Source: an uncultured Granulosicoccaceae bacterium (lineage in GTDB: Bacteria; Pseudomonadota; Gammaproteobacteria; Granulosicoccales; Granulosicoccaceae). From it: a DNA stretch of 64,000 bases. Location: NCBI GenBank assembly GCA_937957915.1, contig CALGNZ010000022.1:1-64000 (forward strand). Reading direction: 5' to 3'. Shown here piece after piece: positions 10,020-18,042 of the stretch. Position 1 is the stretch's first letter. Every line of letters starts with the position of its first letter. A model generated the notes under the pieces. The model saw only the letters and a list, made by a program, of their open reading frames with translations, searched no databases and had not been told where the DNA came from. A program made the translations under genes and the position numbers.

Positions 10020-11012
10020 TTATTTGTATTTGTCTGCGTCGAACGTGGCGAGTTGCCGGAGGCAGGATTGTTTGCGGTTAAAGCCACCCTGATTGTTGGT
10101 GTAACCCGGAAGCTCAAAGTCATATGGCAGCGCGTTTTTATCAGCTTCAATAAGCCATGAACACATACGAGATAAACGCTGTTCACGGGTTAGAGTTTTG
10201 TCAATATCACTCCAATGAATGTCCACATTGCAGCTGTCACTTTCCGTTGATTCAAATTCCTTGCTGTACCACTGCCCTCCGCGTGCGACTGTTTTCCATG
10301 CGATTGATGTTGGGTTATCGGTTTCTCGATAGGCCCTCAGTTCCTTGAATTCACGTTCTTCTGATTGCTTTTGGCCGGCCACGTTGCCGGTCTGGTGACT
10401 ACAGAAAGGGGCCAGTGGCCTTTCCTGTTTTGGATATACGTAGCCAGACGAATCGGTGTGCACATAGCCCCAGCCTCGCCACAAACCCAATGGAAAATCA
10501 CTTGAGAACGTGATGCGCCCCAGGTTGTGAATGCCTCGTGATGGGGAGCTCAGCGTCAGGATGGCAACAGCCGAGCGCCCTTTGCGCACGTCAATGCGGT
10601 CGTGACAATCAGTCGTAGCTAAGCCTATCGAGTGACGGGCGCGGTGGCCTGGTTCGGTTAATGTGACTTCGAATTCCAGTGGGCTGTCTGAAAACGTATC
10701 CTTTGCGGTAATCACGGAAAAGGTGATCTTGACCAGGTTCAGATAGGTTGACAGAAGCGTAGAGGCCAGTAATCCAACTAATATGAAGCTGAGCGCATAA
10801 CCCAGATTGAGGCGGTAATTCATCGATGCGAGCAACATTATCGATACAACACCCAAAAACGCCATTCCTCTGCCGGTCGGCAGAATGTAAATCCGTTCGT
10901 GGTGTACCGTTATTGGCAGCCTGTCGTTTGCGTCAGAACGAAAAAAGCGCTGACGCAGTCTTTTTTTCGATTGCCGGACAATAGGTTCGGCGGTTGTCGC
11001 TGTTGTAGCCAT
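10020..11012 (-). CDS. DUF58 domain protein
   Basis: 330 residues. Two adjacent membrane helices near residues 50-95 (GMAFLGVVSIMLLASMNYRL, then YALSFILVGLLASTLLSTYL) precede a long soluble part. That part has the DUF58 block around FSSDFPLGLWRGWGY and the signature EEREFKELRAYRETDNPTSI with the following W-K. DUF58 proteins are vWA-like partners encoded next to MoxR AAA ATPases. It is the middle gene of the trio: 13 bases downstream of moxR and 2 bases upstream of tgpA. Specific role unknown. Confidence 0.88.
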   Translation of the reverse strand: MATTATTAEPIVRQSKKRLRQRFFRSDANDRLPITVHHERIYILPTGRGMAFLGVVSIMLLASMNYRLNLGYALSFILVGLLASTLLSTYLNLVKITFSVITAKDTFSDSPLEFEVTLTEPGHRARHSIGLATTDCHDRIDVRKGRSAVAILTLSSPSRGIHNLGRITFSSDFPLGLWRGWGYVHTDSSGYVYPKQERPLAPFCSHQTGNVAGQKQSEEREFKELRAYRETDNPTSIAWKTVARGGQWYSKEFESTESDSCNVDIHWSDIDKTLTREQRLSRMCSWLIEADKNALPYDFELPGYTNNQGGFNRKQSCLRQLATFDADKYK

Positions 11013-11025
11013 CGGTGAGTCCGCC

Positions 11026-11967
11026 TCAGGAGACAGAGACAGTGTTCAGAATTTCGTCAGTGAGCGGAGTGCCCTGTCGTAAAGATCCGGCCAGCCTGTG
11101 TGCCGCTACGCTGGGGAATACGGTATGCAGATCTTCGGGAATGACCATGTCACGCCCGTGTAGTAGTGCCCACGCTTTGGCCAAAGCCAGCAGACTCAGG
11201 CCGGCGCGCGGGCTCAATCCGATATTGCAGGCACCGTCGCTGGCCATGTTGCGGGTAGCAAGTAGTAAATTTTGTGTGTAGTCAATGACTGGTGCAGAAG
11301 TGAAGACTTGTTTAGCGCAGGCCTGCCAGTAAAGAATTTGCTCAGCAGTGGCAACAGCGTCGAGAGACTCGAGCATTTGTCGCCGATCGCCATTTTCAAG
11401 TAGCGTACGTTCAGCTGACGAGTCGGGATAGCCGAGTTCAATGCAGGCGATAAAGCGATCAAGTTGTGACTCCGGCAACGGATACACGCCGAGTTGCTCC
11501 TGCGGGTTTTGCGTCGCGACCACGAAAAACGGGTTAGCGAGCGGATGACTGATACCGTCCACTGTTACCTGTTTTTCCTCCATTGCTTCGAGCAGCGCTC
11601 CCTGTGCTTTTGGCGGAGCGCGGTTAATTTCATCTGCCAGTAGTAACGATGTGAATACTGGCCCCGGATGGAAACTAAACTGTTGTTTGTTGATATCGTA
11701 GATTGAGATGCCAGTGACATCGGAGGGCAGTAAGTCGCTGGTGAACTGAATCCGTGTCCAGTCAAGACCAAGCGTTCCTGCAAGGGCTCTGGCCAACGTT
11801 GTCTTGCCGACCCCGGGTAAATCCTCAACAAGCAGATGGCCACCGGCGAGAAGTGCTGCCAATGCCAGCTTGACCTGCATCGGTTTGCCAACCACGATAT
11901 CGCCGAGTTGGGTCAGGACCTCGTCTATTTGTCTATCGTTTGACGACTGTCGCTGTTGCGAGATCAT
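11026..11967 (-). CDS. MoxR-family AAA+ ATPase
   Basis: 313-residue MoxR ATPase. Walker A is VEDLPGVGKTTLARALA (about residues 48-64) and Walker B is LLADEINRAPPKAQGALLEAMEE; sensor 1 is FVVATQNPQEQLGVYPLPESQLDRF. A helical lid domain follows. MoxR proteins are thought to act as chaperones for vWA/DUF58 partners, and the DUF58 gene lies immediately downstream. First gene of a three-gene minus-strand operon whose promoter must lie in the 650-base region shared with the divergent aor cluster. Confidence 0.92.
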   Translation of the reverse strand: MISQQRQSSNDRQIDEVLTQLGDIVVGKPMQVKLALAALLAGGHLLVEDLPGVGKTTLARALAGTLGLDWTRIQFTSDLLPSDVTGISIYDINKQQFSFHPGPVFTSLLLADEINRAPPKAQGALLEAMEEKQVTVDGISHPLANPFFVVATQNPQEQLGVYPLPESQLDRFIACIELGYPDSSAERTLLENGDRRQMLESLDAVATAEQILYWQACAKQVFTSAPVIDYTQNLLLATRNMASDGACNIGLSPRAGLSLLALAKAWALLHGRDMVIPEDLHTVFPSVAAHRLAGSLRQGTPLTDEILNTVSVS

Positions 11968-12620
11968 TATGTTGCATTCACCGGTAAGCCCTTAATCGGG
12001 TCTGTTTTTTATGCTTAACAAATCGGCATCGGTATCCCCGGCTTGAAGGATTTTTGACAGACAATAGAGTGAATGGCAAAAAAATGACGATAGATTACGA
12101 TTTAACCCATTGAATTTAATGCTGCTGGTGTTAGATTCTAGGTCGGACGAGCCGTAGTCTGTACCCGTGCGAAAACAGCTGCAATTGCAAATAACCCGCA
12201 GTCAGCGGTTTATCGCCGCTACATATTGTTATTTTAATTGGTTAAACGGCCATATGTGGTAGGGGGAGCTACAAGTTCAGTGGCACTTGTAACGTGATTT
12301 TTGCACTCCGTCTGTTTTTGGGCAGGGATGAGATTTGCCGATCCGCCGAACCTATAAGGTGCTTTCCCCCGTATCTTAAGGTGCTGGCAACAGGTTGTTG
12401 TGGTTCACCGAATATAAAAAAGATGGCATCAGTGTTTTAACTGACTGGATTTTTTGTCGCTACAGTGGCGTCCGTGCGTCTCGACCGCTCCTGATGGCCT
12501 CGTGGGTTTGTTGTTCCACCTGGGCATTGGAAGTCAAAGGCCTCTGAAAAGCACGGGTGGTCAGCACTGCAGTAGTGGATACCAGTGGTTTAGGTGCCGA
12601 ATAAAACGATTGGAGCGATA
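11968..12620. other. Divergent intergenic region and structured leader of the aor cluster
   Basis: 653 bases between moxR (minus) and the phosphatase gene (plus). No ORF is convincing. The plus-strand part holds a nested hairpin at 12380-12409 (outer GGTG/CACC, inner CAAC/GTTG). A weaker TCAGT/ACTGA hairpin at 12429-12444 is followed by TTTTTT at 12450-12455. A long untranslated leader with a terminator-like element some 165 bases ahead of the start codon suggests RNA-level control of the cluster. See the finding on Moco/Tuco riboswitch-like sequence. Confidence 0.45.
12429..12455 (+). terminator. Weak intrinsic-terminator-like hairpin in the aor leader
   Basis: Five-base stem TCAGT/ACTGA with a six-base loop, then five bases and a run of six T. 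The stem is AT-rich and short, so on its own it would be a poor terminator. Its position inside a long leader suggests an attenuator. Confidence 0.3.
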
Positions 12621-13262
12621 ATGTTTGGACTTGTGAATCAAAGCTCAAACCCGATTTTTACACTTGAAGTACCCGGCAGGCCGGGTGTAATCGGGTTGGC
12701 GCCTTGCCCCGGGATAAGGCTCGATGCATCGAAAAGGGGCAATATCCAGAAGACTCTGAAAAGGGATATTGCGGCGTTTCTGGACTGGGGTGCGACCGGT
12801 GTTGTTACCCTGAATGAAACCGAGGAGCTAAATGGTCTTGGCCTTGAGAATCTTGGCAATGAGCTTCAAATGGCCGGGTTTTGGTGGCGTCACCTTCCGA
12901 TTGTTGACATGAATGTGCCGGTCGCGTCGTTTGAGGAAACCTGGCGAGTAGAAGGGCAGCAGATCACTGCGTCTTTAGCAGCCGGTGAGAGGGTCATCAT
13001 TCACTGCCTTGCTGGTCTGGGCAGAACAGGCATGATCGCCGCTCGTTTACTCGTTGATATGGGTGTGCCGCCTGAAACAGCGATTGTGGATGTGCGTCGG
13101 GTTAGGCCACGAGCAATTCAGACAACGGCGCAGGAAGATTACGTGCGCGAGCATGGAAAAAAATCACGGCATGAACGGTGGACACGATTGCAGGGGCGCC
13201 AGGGTGCAGCGCTTGGCAAACCAGCCAGCAACAAGCCGCCCATGAAGGGCTTTGGCACCTGA
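12621..13262 (+). CDS. Dual-specificity/CDKN3-like protein tyrosine phosphatase
   Basis: 213 residues from the ATG at 12621, which has GGAG eight bases upstream; the GTG at 12594 in the ORF track is less likely. The phosphatase P-loop HCLAGLGRTG (C-x5-R-T) is intact near residue 133. VDMNVP upstream could supply the general-acid aspartate, and the C-terminal RRVRPRAIQTTAQEDYV matches cysteine-phosphatase folds. It would hydrolyse phosphate from protein Tyr/Ser/Thr or a small molecule. It precedes the ferredoxin gene by about 360 bases and is the first gene of the aor region, so a role linked to the oxidoreductase or its cofactor is possible but only inferred. Confidence 0.8.
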   Translation: MFGLVNQSSNPIFTLEVPGRPGVIGLAPCPGIRLDASKRGNIQKTLKRDIAAFLDWGATGVVTLNETEELNGLGLENLGNELQMAGFWWRHLPIVDMNVPVASFEETWRVEGQQITASLAAGERVIIHCLAGLGRTGMIAARLLVDMGVPPETAIVDVRRVRPRAIQTTAQEDYVREHGKKSRHERWTRLQGRQGAALGKPASNKPPMKGFGT

Positions 13263-13623
13263 TAACAAACCTTCAAGGGTCATCATTGCCCGTTTGCACG
13301 CTGCAGACGGGGGCGATCTCGCTACCCTTTATCCTCGCAGACTTGTCTGCCAAAAAACGGCGTGTCCAGTCCGCTTGATTCCTTTTGCCCATTTTGAAGT
13401 CTAACCTGGGTTCGATCAGGGTTGGGAAACAACTTACATTACTCGAATGCGATGGTTGTAAACTCACTTTCGTAGTAATTCTCCCGTTTTGATCCTGCTC
13501 CGATAACCGTAGTTTTTTCTTTTTGCTTCGCTTCTGATATGTTATTAATAATTGTGGTAGGTTTTCCAGCGCCGCCGGCCGTTGGCCGCGCGCGATAATA
13601 ACAAATCGGAGGGATGCAAACTA
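13263..13623. other. Intergenic region before the polyferredoxin gene
   Basis: 361 bases with no credible gene. A GC-rich hairpin (CGGCC-GTT-GGCCG, about 13576-13588) lies just ahead of the ribosome site GGAGGG of the ferredoxin gene. An AT-rich stretch (TTATTAATAATTGTGG) at about 13542-13557 may contain a promoter for a second transcript. Confidence 0.35.
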
Positions 13624-14094
13624 ATGCTGAAGTCTTTGAATATCGACCCGGGCAAATGCACCGGATGTCTACAGTGTGAAATGGCCTGTTCCCTTGAGAA
13701 CGAGGGTGTTTTTAATACCGCGAAGTCTCGAATCAAGGTGTTTACCTTTCACGAGGAGGGTCGATTTGTTCCATATACCTGTACCCAGTGCGATGAAGCA
13801 TGGTGCATGCAGGCTTGCCCGGTTGACGCAATCGTAATCAACGCTGCAACCGGATCGAAAGACGTAAAAAATGATTTGTGTGTCGGTTGTAAGGTTTGCA
13901 CAATCGCCTGCCCTTTTGGAACGATCAATTACAACGCTGATTCAGGCAAGGTTGTTAAATGCGACTTGTGTGGCGGCGATCCACAGTGTGCAAGTGCGTG
14001 CCCCACAGACGCGATTACCTACGTCGATGCGAATGCCACAGGCCTCGATAAGATGAGGCAGTGGGCTGGCAAAACTGATAACGCAGGCGCTTAG
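13624..14094 (+). CDS. aorA: AOR polyferredoxin subunit (4 x [4Fe-4S])
   Basis: 156 residues from ATG 13624, preceded by GGAGGG at good spacing; the TTG at 13582 in the track has no such site. Four cysteine clusters are visible: CTGCLQCEMAC, CTQCDEAWCMQAC, CVGCKVCTIAC and CDLCGGDPQCASAC. This is the HydN-like electron-transfer subunit called AorA in the tungsten aldehyde oxidoreductase of Aromatoleum aromaticum, where AorA and AorB stack into filaments that pass electrons to the FAD subunit AorC. It sits 11 bases upstream of the catalytic subunit. Function by family and context is well supported; filament formation here is inference. Confidence 0.88.
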   Translation: MLKSLNIDPGKCTGCLQCEMACSLENEGVFNTAKSRIKVFTFHEEGRFVPYTCTQCDEAWCMQACPVDAIVINAATGSKDVKNDLCVGCKVCTIACPFGTINYNADSGKVVKCDLCGGDPQCASACPTDAITYVDANATGLDKMRQWAGKTDNAGA

Positions 14095-14105
14095 AGGAAA
14101 ATATC

Positions 14106-15962
14106 ATGGCGTGGACTAGACAAGTATTACGTGTCAACCTGACAGAAGGCACATGCATTCCCGAACCATTAAATATGGACTGGGCCAACCAATACCTTGG
14201 GCAACGTGGTCTCGCGACTCGTTACCTGTTTGAAGAGATCGATCCAGCCTGCGATGCGCTCGGGGCAGATAACAAGATGATTATGGCCACTGGTCCACTG
14301 ACGGGCACAATGGCATCGACGGGTGGTCGTTACTCGGTAATTACCAAAAGTCCGCTGACTGGCGCAATTGCTTGTTCTAATTCCGGCGGTTTTTTCGGGG
14401 CCGAACTTAAAAACGCCGGCTGGGACATGATTATTTTTGAAGGCAAATCACCAGCACCGGTCTACCTGAGTATAGAAAACGATCAGGCACGGTTGGTATC
14501 AGCTGATGATTTGTGGGGCAAATCCTGTTGGGAAACTGATGAGATCCTGCATGCCCGGCATCAGGATCCACAAATGCGGATCGCCGTGGTCGGGCGTTCA
14601 GCTGAGCAGGGTTGCCTCTATTCCTCTGTGATCAATGATATGCACAGGGCGGCAGGACGGTCTGGCGTTGGAACCGTAATGGCTTCCAAAAATCTAAAGG
14701 CGGTTACCGTACGCGGCACTATGGGTGTGGGTAACATTCTCGATCCTGCCCGATTTATGGAAACGGTCGCTGCTGGCAAGAAAGTCCTCGCTGAAAATGC
14801 AGTAACCGGCGAAGGTTTGCCCGCGCTGGGTACACAGGTGTTGATGAACGTAATCAACGAAGTGGGCGCGATGCCGACCCGCAACATGCAGGAAGTCCAA
14901 TTCGAAGGCGCACACAAAATCTCCGGTGAAGCGATGCTTGAGCCGAGAGAAAGCGACGGCAAGCCAAACCTGACACGTAACGGTGGTTGTTTTGCCTGCA
15001 CTATCGCTTGTGGACGAATTTCGACGATTGATCGCGAGCATTTCTCCGTCAAGGAAAAGCCGCAGTACTGGGGCAATTCCGGCGGCCTTGAATACGAAGC
15101 AGCATGGGCGCTGGGTTCAGACACCGGTATTGATGATCTTGATGCGCTGACCTACGTAAACTTTATCTGCAACGAAGATGGTATGGATCCGATTTCCTTC
15201 GGTGCAACCGTCGCGGCGGCGATGGAACTGTTCGAGGTTGGTGCCATCAATACCAGCCACACTGACGGGGTTGAACTCAAGTTTGGTAACGCACAAGCAC
15301 TTTGCTGGGCGGTGGAGCAATCTGCTACCGGAACCGGCTTTGGTGCTGATTTGAATCTCGGATCGAAGCGCCTTTGTGAAAAATATGGCCGACCGGAATT
15401 GTCGATGACTGTTAAGGGGCAGGAATTCCCCGCCTACGATCCACGCGGTATTCAGGGTATGGGGCTAACTTACGCAACCTCAAATCGAGGCGCCTGTCAC
15501 CTCCGCAGCTACACCGTTTCTTCGGAAATACTGGGTGTGCCAGAAAAAACTGATCCGCTTGAGTCGGATGGGAAGGCAGGTCTGGTGAAGGCATTCCAGG
15601 ATGCGACCGCGGCTGTAGATTCTGCTGGTCTTTGCGTATTTACCACTTTTGCCTGGACGCTTGATGATATCGCGCCACAAATTGATGCGGCCTGCGATGG
15701 TGATTGGTCGCCGGAGCGTCTTGTCGAAGTGGGTGAGCGAATCTGGCAGCTGGAGCGAGACTTCAATCTGAAAGCGGGTATGACTGGTGCCGACGACACA
15801 TTGCCTGATCGTTTGCTCAAAGATGCAGCCAAATCCGGCCCGGCGAAAGGCAAGGTCTGTGAGCTTGATAACATGCTGCCTGAGTATTATCAGTTGCGTG
15901 GCTGGACAGCTGATGGCCAACTGACTGCCGAAACCCGGAGCAAGTTCGGCCTGCCTTCCTGA
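14106..15962 (+). CDS. aorB: Tungsten-containing aldehyde:ferredoxin oxidoreductase, catalytic subunit
   Basis: 618 residues, normal length for the AOR family. It catalyses oxidation of aldehydes to acids at a bis-tungstopterin site beside one [4Fe-4S] cluster. The cluster ligands are CFACTIAC (C-x2-C-x3-C) plus the distal Cys in DSAGLCVF. Pterin-binding DxxG motifs appear as DTGIDDLD and DPRGIQGMG. The N-terminal KSPLTGAIACSNSGGFFGAELK is the classical AOR beta-barrel region. Ribosome site GAGGAAA precedes the ATG. It lies between the polyferredoxin and, across a hairpin, the FAD subunit. Substrate range cannot be read from sequence. Confidence 0.95.
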   Translation: MAWTRQVLRVNLTEGTCIPEPLNMDWANQYLGQRGLATRYLFEEIDPACDALGADNKMIMATGPLTGTMASTGGRYSVITKSPLTGAIACSNSGGFFGAELKNAGWDMIIFEGKSPAPVYLSIENDQARLVSADDLWGKSCWETDEILHARHQDPQMRIAVVGRSAEQGCLYSSVINDMHRAAGRSGVGTVMASKNLKAVTVRGTMGVGNILDPARFMETVAAGKKVLAENAVTGEGLPALGTQVLMNVINEVGAMPTRNMQEVQFEGAHKISGEAMLEPRESDGKPNLTRNGGCFACTIACGRISTIDREHFSVKEKPQYWGNSGGLEYEAAWALGSDTGIDDLDALTYVNFICNEDGMDPISFGATVAAAMELFEVGAINTSHTDGVELKFGNAQALCWAVEQSATGTGFGADLNLGSKRLCEKYGRPELSMTVKGQEFPAYDPRGIQGMGLTYATSNRGACHLRSYTVSSEILGVPEKTDPLESDGKAGLVKAFQDATAAVDSAGLCVFTTFAWTLDDIAPQIDAACDGDWSPERLVEVGERIWQLERDFNLKAGMTGADDTLPDRLLKDAAKSGPAKGKVCELDNMLPEYYQLRGWTADGQLTAETRSKFGLPS

Positions 15963-15993
15963 GCCGATCACGGCTGATAATCAGCAATATATC

Positions 15994-16014
15994 GGGGCGA
16001 CTTTCCGTCGCCCC
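15994..16014 (+). other. Strong intercistronic hairpin between aorB and aorC
   Basis: Perfect 8-base stem GGGGCGAC / GTCGCCCC with a five-base loop, lying 31 bases after the aorB stop. No T-run follows, so it is not a standard intrinsic terminator. It may protect the upstream mRNA end or lower expression of the downstream genes relative to aorAB. Confidence 0.55.
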
Positions 16015-16099
16015 AACTATTAAGCAGATACTCTTCTGTGCAATTCTGCGGTAGGTGAGTACTAAATCTTGCTGTCACTCGACAGCGCAGGAGACCTCA

Positions 16100-17359
16100 A
16101 TGATCTATGTAGTCGTGGGCGCTGGCCCGGCTGGTGTGGTTGCTGCTGAGCAGTTGCGCAAGCTTGATCCTCTGGCAAATATAATGATCATAGGCTCAGA
16201 GCCAGAGCCACCCTATTCACGTATGGCGATACCCTATTACCTGACTGAAAAAATCGATGAGAGTGGTACGTATCTGCGTAAGGCTGATCAACACTATTCA
16301 CTGAGAGACATTACGATCATTCAGCAGCGGGTAACAAAGATTGATACCGCGATGAATACGGTAATCACCGAGAGCGGTGAAAAGTATCGATATGACAAGC
16401 TATTGCTCGCAACTGGCGCCAGTCCCTCTGTTCCTCCCGTGCCCGGAATCGATTTGCCGGGTGTGCACAACTGCTGGACATTAGAGGATGCCAGAGAGAT
16501 CGTGCGACTGGCCAGGCCCGGTGCCAGCGTTTTACTGATGGGAGCCGGTTTCATTGGTTGTATTATTCTGGAGTCGTTGGTGCTGCGTGATGTAAAACTG
16601 ACCGTAGTTGAGATGGAAAATCGTATGGTGCCTCGAATGATGAACGAGGTTTCGGGCAATATGATCAAGCGCTGGTGCGAGCAAAAAGGCGTTGATGTGC
16701 ATACGTCGACTCGTGCAGATTCAATTGAATCTGCCGGTGGTGGCAAACTAAAAGTGAACTTGAATGGCGGGCAATCGGTCGAAGCTGATTTGGTGATAAC
16801 GGCGACAGGTGTGAAATCGAACATGCAGTTCGCAATCGACAGCGGGTTACATTCTGACCAGGGCATCCTCGTTAATAGCTTTCTGCAAACCAGCAATGAA
16901 GATGTTTATGCGGCTGGTGACGTATGCCAGGGCAAAGACTTTTCAACCGGTGAATACACGGTGCAGGCAATACAACCAACGGCTGTTGAGCATGCAAAAG
17001 TCGCCGCTGGCAATATGGTGCGGGGTCATCGATCCGAGCACATTGGTAATGTTAATATGAACGTTCTGGACACGCTTGGCCTGGTCTCGGCATCCTTTGG
17101 TCTTTGGATGGGAGCCGAAGGCGGTGATTCATCTGAACTCGTCAATGAGGACGCCTACCGCTATCTCAACCTGCAATTTAAAGACGATGTACTGGTGGGG
17201 GCCAGTAGTCTGGGCCTGACACAGCATGTTGGTGTTTTGCGTGGACTTATCCAGTCTGAGACGCCACTCGGGGTTTGGAAAGACCGACTAATGAAAGACC
17301 CGATGAGGATTATGGAAGCGTATCTGGCCTGCTCACAGGCTCAGGTAGCTACCGCATAA
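16100..17359 (+). CDS. aorC: FAD/NAD(P)-dependent oxidoreductase, AOR FAD subunit
   Basis: About 419 residues from ATG 16100 (ribosome site CAGGAGA), where the dinucleotide fold VVVGAGPAGVVAAEQL begins; the upstream GTG of the track adds an unlikely Cys-rich leader. The second GxGxxG (LLMGAGFIGCIILESL, ~residue 150) would bind NAD(P)H, and the FAD C-motif is DVYAAGDVCQG. It is a pyridine-nucleotide-disulfide-type reductase without a redox Cys pair. In AorABC-type enzymes this subunit carries electrons between the iron-sulfur chain and NAD. The stop abuts the ATG of the MoaD-like gene, so the two are translationally coupled. Confidence 0.87.
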   Translation: MIYVVVGAGPAGVVAAEQLRKLDPLANIMIIGSEPEPPYSRMAIPYYLTEKIDESGTYLRKADQHYSLRDITIIQQRVTKIDTAMNTVITESGEKYRYDKLLLATGASPSVPPVPGIDLPGVHNCWTLEDAREIVRLARPGASVLLMGAGFIGCIILESLVLRDVKLTVVEMENRMVPRMMNEVSGNMIKRWCEQKGVDVHTSTRADSIESAGGGKLKVNLNGGQSVEADLVITATGVKSNMQFAIDSGLHSDQGILVNSFLQTSNEDVYAAGDVCQGKDFSTGEYTVQAIQPTAVEHAKVAAGNMVRGHRSEHIGNVNMNVLDTLGLVSASFGLWMGAEGGDSSELVNEDAYRYLNLQFKDDVLVGASSLGLTQHVGVLRGLIQSETPLGVWKDRLMKDPMRIMEAYLACSQAQVATA

Positions 17360-17614
17360 ATGCAGATCACATTCAAACTCTACGCTACCTTGCAGCATCT
17401 GTTGCCGCCGGAAGCGAGAGATAACGCTGTTGTTATCGAAGTCCCCGAAGACGTGACTCTGCACGAAGTGATAGAACGGTTTAATGTCAAGCGAAAGGAC
17501 GCTCACCTGGTCCTGATTAACGGCCGCTATTTTGGTGCCGCTGATCGAGATGCCAAAGGTTTACTTGTCGATGGCGATGTGCTGGCTGTATGGCCCCCTG
17601 TGGCCGGGGGATAG
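17360..17614 (+). CDS. MoaD/ThiS-type sulfur carrier
   Basis: 84-residue beta-grasp protein ending in the GG tail (PPVAGG) that is adenylated and thiocarboxylated. MoaD-type carriers donate sulfur for the dithiolene of molybdopterin/tungstopterin. The body (ITFKLYATLQHLLP, ILV-rich strands, GRYFGAADRDAKGLLVDGDVLAVWP) matches the family. It begins directly after the aorC stop. A dedicated MoaD is a known companion of AOR genes and may serve the tungsten cofactor specifically. Confidence 0.88.
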   Translation: MQITFKLYATLQHLLPPEARDNAVVIEVPEDVTLHEVIERFNVKRKDAHLVLINGRYFGAADRDAKGLLVDGDVLAVWPPVAGG

Positions 17615-17639
17615 CTGTGCTTTTGCAGTACACTAACTG

Positions 17640-17930
17640 ATGACAAAAATTACGTTTAGTCGCGAGATGGGCTTTAAAGAGTCTGAGTTTTTACGGATAT
17701 TCCCAGTTGCCGTAAATGGCGCAAGCCACCAAATTCAAGGTAATCGGATTGTTGTGCAGGTAGACTCTGGTGAGCTTGTCGTAGAGGTTGGTGAGCAGCA
17801 ATATCGAAAAATTGCCTCGATATCTCTACCCTATTTAAAAGTGTCGTTCTCGTTTGAAGGCGTAAGCCAAAGCAGAGTGGACGAGTTCTTAAAATATTTT
17901 GATTTGCGATACCAGCGTGGTGGCGGCTAG
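17640..17930 (+). CDS. Small conserved-looking protein of the aor cluster, function unknown
   Basis: 96 residues, no family I can name. Predicted mostly beta with a C-terminal helix: alternating hydrophobics in RIVVQVDSGELVVEVG and LPYLKVSFSFEG, then SRVDEFLKYFDLRYQ. It ends in RGGG, superficially like the GG tail of the carrier encoded just upstream, though the body does not look like a beta-grasp fold to me. No cysteines and no signal peptide, so probably cytosolic and without a metal cluster. It starts 25 bases after the MoaD-like gene, so it is likely in the same transcript; a chaperone or cofactor-insertion role would be plausible but is unsupported. Confidence 0.7.
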   Translation: MTKITFSREMGFKESEFLRIFPVAVNGASHQIQGNRIVVQVDSGELVVEVGEQQYRKIASISLPYLKVSFSFEGVSQSRVDEFLKYFDLRYQRGGG

Positions 17931-18042
17931 TTAACAGTCAGGCCAGTATTTTGTGGGCACAATAAGCTGTAGCAGATCGAGCTTGAAGTTGTTTAGCAAC
18001 TAATTTCCTGAAGCAGAGACAAAGCAAGAAAGCACAAACATT

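Noticed and set aside
12280-12310. TGGCAC...TTGCA as a sigma-54 promoter ahead of the aor cluster
   Set aside because: Spacing between the GG and GC elements is far from the required 10 bases.
12621-13262. Idea that the phosphatase is the Wzb partner of the Wzc-like kinase
   Set aside because: Wzb enzymes are low-molecular-weight phosphatases with an N-terminal C-x5-R; this one has a dual-specificity fold with the motif mid-chain and sits with the aor genes.
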